Source of the DNA: Candidatus Poseidoniaceae archaeon
Lineage (GTDB): Archaea; Thermoplasmatota; Poseidoniia; Poseidoniales; Poseidoniaceae
Direction of reading: 5' to 3'
Assembly (NCBI GenBank): GCA_013330765.1
Contig: DUHU01000116.1
Span: 615-10,923 of the forward strand
DNA: 10,309 nt
Below, piece after piece: positions 7,232 to 10,309 of this stretch. Within the stretch, counting starts at the first letter, position 1, and every line of letters begins with the position of its first letter. Both the position numbers and the translations under genes were made by a program. Below the pieces are notes generated by a model. That model had not been told where the DNA came from and ran no database searches. It was given only the letters and a program-made list of their open reading frames with translations.

Positions 7232-8470
7232 ATGGGCACGGTGCTCGAAGCGCGGGGACTGGTGGTCCGCCGTGGGCAACACACCGTCCTTCGTGGCACC
7301 AACCTCTCCCTCGAAAGAGGAACATGCACGCTTTTGCTCGGTGAGAACGGCACCGGGAAGTCCACCCTCATGGAGACGATCCTCGGTCTGCACCCGCTCG
7401 AAGACGGTGCCGTCCAGGTTCAATCAAAGGTGGTCCGTGACGCGGAGGGAAGGCGTGCTCGGCGCCCACATCTCCCTCTCGGCGTGTTGCTGCAAACCGA
7501 TGGGAGCGTGCGCGACCAGACCGTTCGGCACCACCTCCAGGTGTGCGCCTCGGCCGCAGGCGTGCACGTCCACGACGAAGCGCTGGCCGAGCTCGCCCAG
7601 CGTATGGACTTGCGTCACCGTCTGGATGATCGTATGCTCACGCTCTCGGAGGGTCAGCGTCGAAAAGTCTGCGTGCTCGGCGCTTTGCTTCCGGGATTGG
7701 CCCATGAACCAGAGTGCCTTCTCGTCCTTGACGAGCCCATGGCCGCGCTCGACGAGCGTGGGCGCTCCGCCACCGTTGATTTGGTGGCCGAGGTGATGGC
7801 GCGTGGTGCAACGGTGCTCATCGGGACGCACCACCCTGAGCGCTTCCCGCTCGCCGATCAGGCCTACCTGTTGAACGAGGGTCAGCTGCAACCCATCGAA
7901 CATGATGGCGAGGCATCAGATTCCGTGGAATCTTGGCCCGTGTTGACCGGTAACGCCACGCGTCCCTCCCCTTGGAAGCTTGGCCGAACGTATGCTTGGT
8001 CGGGAGGGACGCCACTTTCTGGATCGGTGCTTGGCGTGCTGATGACCCTGGCGCTGGCCACCCTGCTGTTTGAGGCCTCCACCGTGGCCGATTTGCCGTG
8101 GACCGCCGTGCTGGGTCTCCTCCTCCTGCCTTCCTTCGTGGCCGGTTCGGTCGGTGATGCGGCCTTGCTGACCTTGAGGCGAGACCGTGCCTTCCAACGC
8201 TTGTCAGCCCTCGGTCTTCGGCCGCGCGACCCGCTCACACCGCTTGTGTTGGGGGCTGTTGGCCCCATCACGATGGGGCTCCTGCTCGACGTCTCTGTGG
8301 CTCTGGATGTGGCCGTTGCAGGTGCTGGAGTGGGCCTTCTGCTCAGCCAAAGCGTCGCCGCTGCCGACGCGCTCGGGTTGAGGTTGGCCCGCCCTGAAAC
8401 CCTTCACCTCCGGTTGATGATGCCGCTTCTCGTTCTCCCGTTTGGTCTGCTTTTGGACCTACTCGCATGA
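7232..8470 (+). CDS. ccmA: CcmA haem-exporter ATPase fused to a CcmB-like membrane domain
   Basis: A 412-residue ABC protein. The N-terminal ATPase (about 1-220) has Walker A GENGTGKST (37-45), the Q-loop at Gln88 (LLQTDG), signature LSEGQ (138-142), Walker B LLVLDEP (163-169), D-loop ALDE (172-175) and switch His200 (IGTHH). CcmA drives the CcmABCD complex, which releases holo-CcmE during System I cytochrome c maturation. A linker (221-260) is followed by about 150 residues with roughly five hydrophobic segments (about 262-281, 288-308, 337-352, 353-376, 392-411), where bacteria have a separate CcmB. The last segment (MMPLLVLPFG) resembles the end of CcmB, but the domain is shorter than the usual 220 residues. 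The CcmB assignment is inferred from position, hydrophobicity and weak resemblance. The frame extends upstream to an ATG at 7190, but 7232 fits the usual CcmA N-terminus. The stop overlaps the ccmC start by 4 bases (ATGA). Confidence 0.85.
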   Translation: MGTVLEARGLVVRRGQHTVLRGTNLSLERGTCTLLLGENGTGKSTLMETILGLHPLEDGAVQVQSKVVRDAEGRRARRPHLPLGVLLQTDGSVRDQTVRHHLQVCASAAGVHVHDEALAELAQRMDLRHRLDDRMLTLSEGQRRKVCVLGALLPGLAHEPECLLVLDEPMAALDERGRSATVDLVAEVMARGATVLIGTHHPERFPLADQAYLLNEGQLQPIEHDGEASDSVESWPVLTGNATRPSPWKLGRTYAWSGGTPLSGSVLGVLMTLALATLLFEASTVADLPWTAVLGLLLLPSFVAGSVGDAALLTLRRDRAFQRLSALGLRPRDPLTPLVLGAVGPITMGLLLDVSVALDVAVAGAGVGLLLSQSVAAADALGLRLARPETLHLRLMMPLLVLPFGLLLDLLA

Positions 8471-9399
8471 ACATGATTCAAATCCAACGCGCTCGGAGCG
8501 CAAGCATGGGCGAGCAGGCCGGGAAGACCCGCTTCCCCCTCGGCTACGTTGTGGTTGGCCTTGTCCTCATGGTGGTCGCGCTGTGGTTGCCCGCTCTTGT
8601 GATTGAACCCCATCAATCGCAACGCACGACATACCTGTTTCTCCCAAGCCTCGGAGTAGCGGCGATGACCCTCGGTGTGCTGTTCAAGGGCGGGGCGCAT
8701 GCTGGCCGATTGTGCCTGGTCTTGGGTTTCTTTGGCGCAACTGCTGCGCTTGGGTTGGCTTTTCTTTGGGTGCCAAGCGTGCCGAATGACGCCTTCGAAT
8801 CACCTGAGGCACAACGCCTGTTTTACTGGCATGTGCCGAGCGCATGGATGGCCATGATCGCCTTCGGTGTGCTGTTCGTCGGTTCTGCACTCTGGTTCAT
8901 CCGAAGGTCAGCCCTTGGCTGGCGTCTGCATGTGGCAGGAAGCGAGGCTGGTCTGGCCACCGGCCTGATGGCCGTGTGGTCCGGTTGCCTCTGGGGTGCC
9001 GCAGAGTGGGGTGTGCCTTGGGATTGGACCGACGTTCGATTGAACAGTTTCGCGTTGTTGACCCTCTTGGCGTTGGTGTTGGTGCTCGGTCGACGAGCCC
9101 AGCCTGATGGGGTTGAATCGCGCGACACGTTTGCTACCGCGGGCCTGTTTGGTTTCGTGCTGGTTCCGCTCACCTACATCGCCACGCGAATCTGGCAGAT
9201 TCGCCATCCAGGTCCAGTCATCGCCTCGGGTGATGGAGGCGGTTCGCTGGCACCCGAAATGGGCGCGTTGCTCGGCTTCGCTGCCGTGTCGTTCACCGTG
9301 CTGATCGTCGGTCATCTGATGGAAAGCGTTCATTTGACCTCCCTCGAACAACGGCTTGACCGCCTGCAGGGCAAACTCGACGCGGAGGTGATGGATTGA
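8467..9399 (+). CDS. ccmC: CcmC-type haem-handling cytochrome c maturation membrane protein
   Basis: CcmC binds haem on the outer face of the membrane and attaches it to CcmE. The 310-residue protein has six main hydrophobic segments: about 25-46, 56-73, 80-102, 123-144, 161-177 with the tryptophan-rich loop, 192-208, 222-240 and 264-285 (the boundaries are approximate and the exact count is uncertain). Family marks are the first haem-ligand His122 in YWHVPSAWMAM, the loop WGVPWDWTDVRL (181-192) matching the CcmC/CcmF/CcsA WGxxWxWDxRL motif, and the second ligand His247 in IRHPGP. The loop appears to carry one extra residue (Thr188) between the third Trp and Asp. The C-terminus ends in a short coiled-coil-like tail (SLEQRLDRLQGKLDAEV, 292-308). 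It overlaps ccmAB by 4 bases and is followed by ccmD, so the three should be translated together and form one complex. Another start in frame (Met14) would shorten only the polar N-terminus. Confidence 0.92.
   Translation: MNMIQIQRARSASMGEQAGKTRFPLGYVVVGLVLMVVALWLPALVIEPHQSQRTTYLFLPSLGVAAMTLGVLFKGGAHAGRLCLVLGFFGATAALGLAFLWVPSVPNDAFESPEAQRLFYWHVPSAWMAMIAFGVLFVGSALWFIRRSALGWRLHVAGSEAGLATGLMAVWSGCLWGAAEWGVPWDWTDVRLNSFALLTLLALVLVLGRRAQPDGVESRDTFATAGLFGFVLVPLTYIATRIWQIRHPGPVIASGDGGGSLAPEMGALLGFAAVSFTVLIVGHLMESVHLTSLEQRLDRLQGKLDAEVMD
9384..9390 (+). promoter_or_regulatory. Shine-Dalgarno-like GGAGGTG before ccmD
   Basis: GGAGGTG lies inside the last codons of ccmC. It sits 5 bases before a TTG (9396) in the ccmD frame and 14 bases before the ATG at 9405. 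By spacing it favours the TTG start, giving MNG plus the 55-residue protein. It could also be just the Ala-Glu-Val codons of ccmC. Confidence 0.45.
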
Positions 9400-9404
9400 A
9401 CGGC

Positions 9405-9572
9405 ATGACGGCGCTCGCGCTTGGCTACATTGGGATGTTGACGGCCTTGGGCGTCTGGACGTGGACGGTCATGTCCCGTGCCCGTGACATCGAGCGTCGC
9501 TTGGCTTCCACCGAAGCGGCTCTGGGCTTGAACGACGGCAATGTGGACCCGGTGGTCGACGACGAGCGCTAG
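9405..9572 (+). CDS. ccmD: CcmD-like small membrane protein
   Basis: A 55-residue protein with one membrane helix (about 5-23, ALGYIGMLTALGVWTWTVM), then a basic amphipathic stretch RARDIERRLASTEAAL (25-40) and an acidic end. CcmD proteins are equally short, with one helix followed by an Arg-rich turn and the same RRLA-type helix. They help release holo-CcmE from CcmABC. Position directly after ccmC (5 bases after its stop from this ATG) matches the bacterial gene order. The TTG at 9396 would add three residues, overlap the ccmC stop, and is better spaced from GGAGGTG, so the start is uncertain. Sequence conservation in CcmD is low, so the call rests on size, topology and context. Confidence 0.8.
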   Translation: MTALALGYIGMLTALGVWTWTVMSRARDIERRLASTEAALGLNDGNVDPVVDDER

Positions 9573-9601
9573 CCTGAAGGGAGGCGTGCCGACCCCGAGG
9601 C

Positions 9602-10309
9602 ATGGCGGTCGACCTTGGCGGGGCATTTTGTCTCGTGTGCGGTGCGGACCCGCCGCTGTTCACCGACGGGATGTGTGAACCCTGTTCGAGGGAGCGCACG
9701 ACCTTGATGCGAGCGCCAGACAACATCCCTTGGACGCGATGTGCCCGGTGCGGAGCGACCGAGGTTGAGGGCCGTTGGACCTTTGTTGAGGACAGCGTGC
9801 TCATGGACGACTTGGTTCAGCGGCATGTGACCTTCCACGAAGATGCAGAAGACATCAAAGTGGGAATGATGGCCCAGCCGATCACCGACAGGCACACGTT
9901 GCTTCACGTGCAGGCTGAAGGCGTCATTGACGACCTGTTGTACACGGAAGAGCGTAGGGTTCGGACACGGATGAGCAACGGCGTGTGCCTGACGTGCACC
10001 CGTCGCGCAGGGAATTACTTCGAAGCCACCGTTCAACTTCGCTCTAGCGGGAGGCGGTTGGAAGACGAGGAACTCACCACCCTTCGAGCAACCTTGGATC
10101 ACGTCATCGGGAACATGCCGGAAGATCCGATGTTTTTCATCACCAAAGAAGGGCCAGTCACTGGAGGATACGATGTTGTTCTTGGCTCTAAGTCACTAGC
10201 GAGGGCTTGGGGACGCCATCTAATTTCACAGCACGGTGGTCAAATTACTGCCACTACATCTGTAGTCGGAAGAAAGGATGGTGCAGATGTAACAAGACTT
10301 ACTCTACTT
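9602..10309 (+). CDS. nmd3: NMD3-family 60S/50S ribosome-associated export adaptor homologue, partial at C-terminus
   Basis: The 236 visible residues match archaeal Nmd3, the homologue of the eukaryotic 60S nuclear-export adaptor; in archaea its role is presumably in large-subunit biogenesis or quality control. The N-terminal zinc-binding region has CLVC (10-13), CEPC (25-28) and CARC (47-50), followed by a beta-rich domain. CLTCTRRAGNYFEATVQLR (129-147) is the family signature, with a further cysteine pair. GGYDVVLGSKSLAR (188-201) and VVGRKDGADVTRLTLL (221-236) continue the conserved core. The ATG at 9602 is the natural start. The GGGAGG 17 bases upstream is too far to be a normal ribosome-binding site. 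It follows ccmD by 29 bases and may share its transcript. Codon use changes abruptly from about base 10151 (see findings) while the protein remains family-like and in frame. The frame is open at the right edge. Confidence 0.9.
   Translation, partial: MAVDLGGAFCLVCGADPPLFTDGMCEPCSRERTTLMRAPDNIPWTRCARCGATEVEGRWTFVEDSVLMDDLVQRHVTFHEDAEDIKVGMMAQPITDRHTLLHVQAEGVIDDLLYTEERRVRTRMSNGVCLTCTRRAGNYFEATVQLRSSGRRLEDEELTTLRATLDHVIGNMPEDPMFFITKEGPVTGGYDVVLGSKSLARAWGRHLISQHGGQITATTSVVGRKDGADVTRLTLL

Noticed and set aside
7156..7371. 72-residue N-terminal extension of the rhomboid frame
   Set aside because: It is rich in Arg and Pro, has no membrane or signal features, and would overlap the start of the divergent ccmA gene.

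Overview
The window is GC-rich, densely coding archaeal-type DNA. The best guess is a marine Thermoplasmatota genome such as Marine Group II (Candidatus Poseidoniales). This rests on an Nmd3 homologue (an archaeal/eukaryotic 60S-export/ribosome-associated family absent from bacteria), a very large membrane-anchored subtilase with acidic and calcium-type motifs, and C-terminal zinc ribbons on membrane proteins. The assignment is inference, because there is no rRNA or other phylogenetic marker here.

Layout: two divergent gene clusters are separated by a 76-base spacer (7156-7231). The leftward (minus) cluster reads rhomboid protease (7155-6085), a 1,624-residue S8 subtilisin-like protease (6104-1230), then glmS (1227-1, running off the left edge). 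Its genes overlap or nearly touch: a 20-base overlap or 31-base gap depending on the S8 start, then a 2-base gap to glmS. They are probably co-transcribed. The rightward (plus) cluster reads a CcmA ATPase fused to a CcmB-like membrane domain (7232-8470), ccmC (8467-9399, ATGA overlap), a small ccmD-like gene (9405-9572) and nmd3 (9602 to the right edge).

Function: the plus cluster encodes the CcmABCD haem-handling part of System I cytochrome c maturation, with CcmA and CcmB on one chain, followed by a ribosome-biogenesis gene. The minus cluster combines an intramembrane protease, a cell-surface protease and the first enzyme of hexosamine synthesis. The S8 protein has type I topology: signal peptide, large ectodomain, one membrane helix and a cytoplasmic tail. 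That is the topology rhomboids usually cut, and both proteases end in a cytoplasmic cysteine zinc ribbon, which suggests a linked surface-proteolysis system (hypothesis).

The main anomaly is at the right edge. About 160 bases from the end, within an unbroken nmd3 frame, GC at third codon positions falls from about 68% to about 26%. This indicates either a recombination junction or an assembly chimera. No tRNA, rRNA, CRISPR array, insertion sequence or convincing terminator was seen, and no gene-free stretch exceeds about 80 bases.
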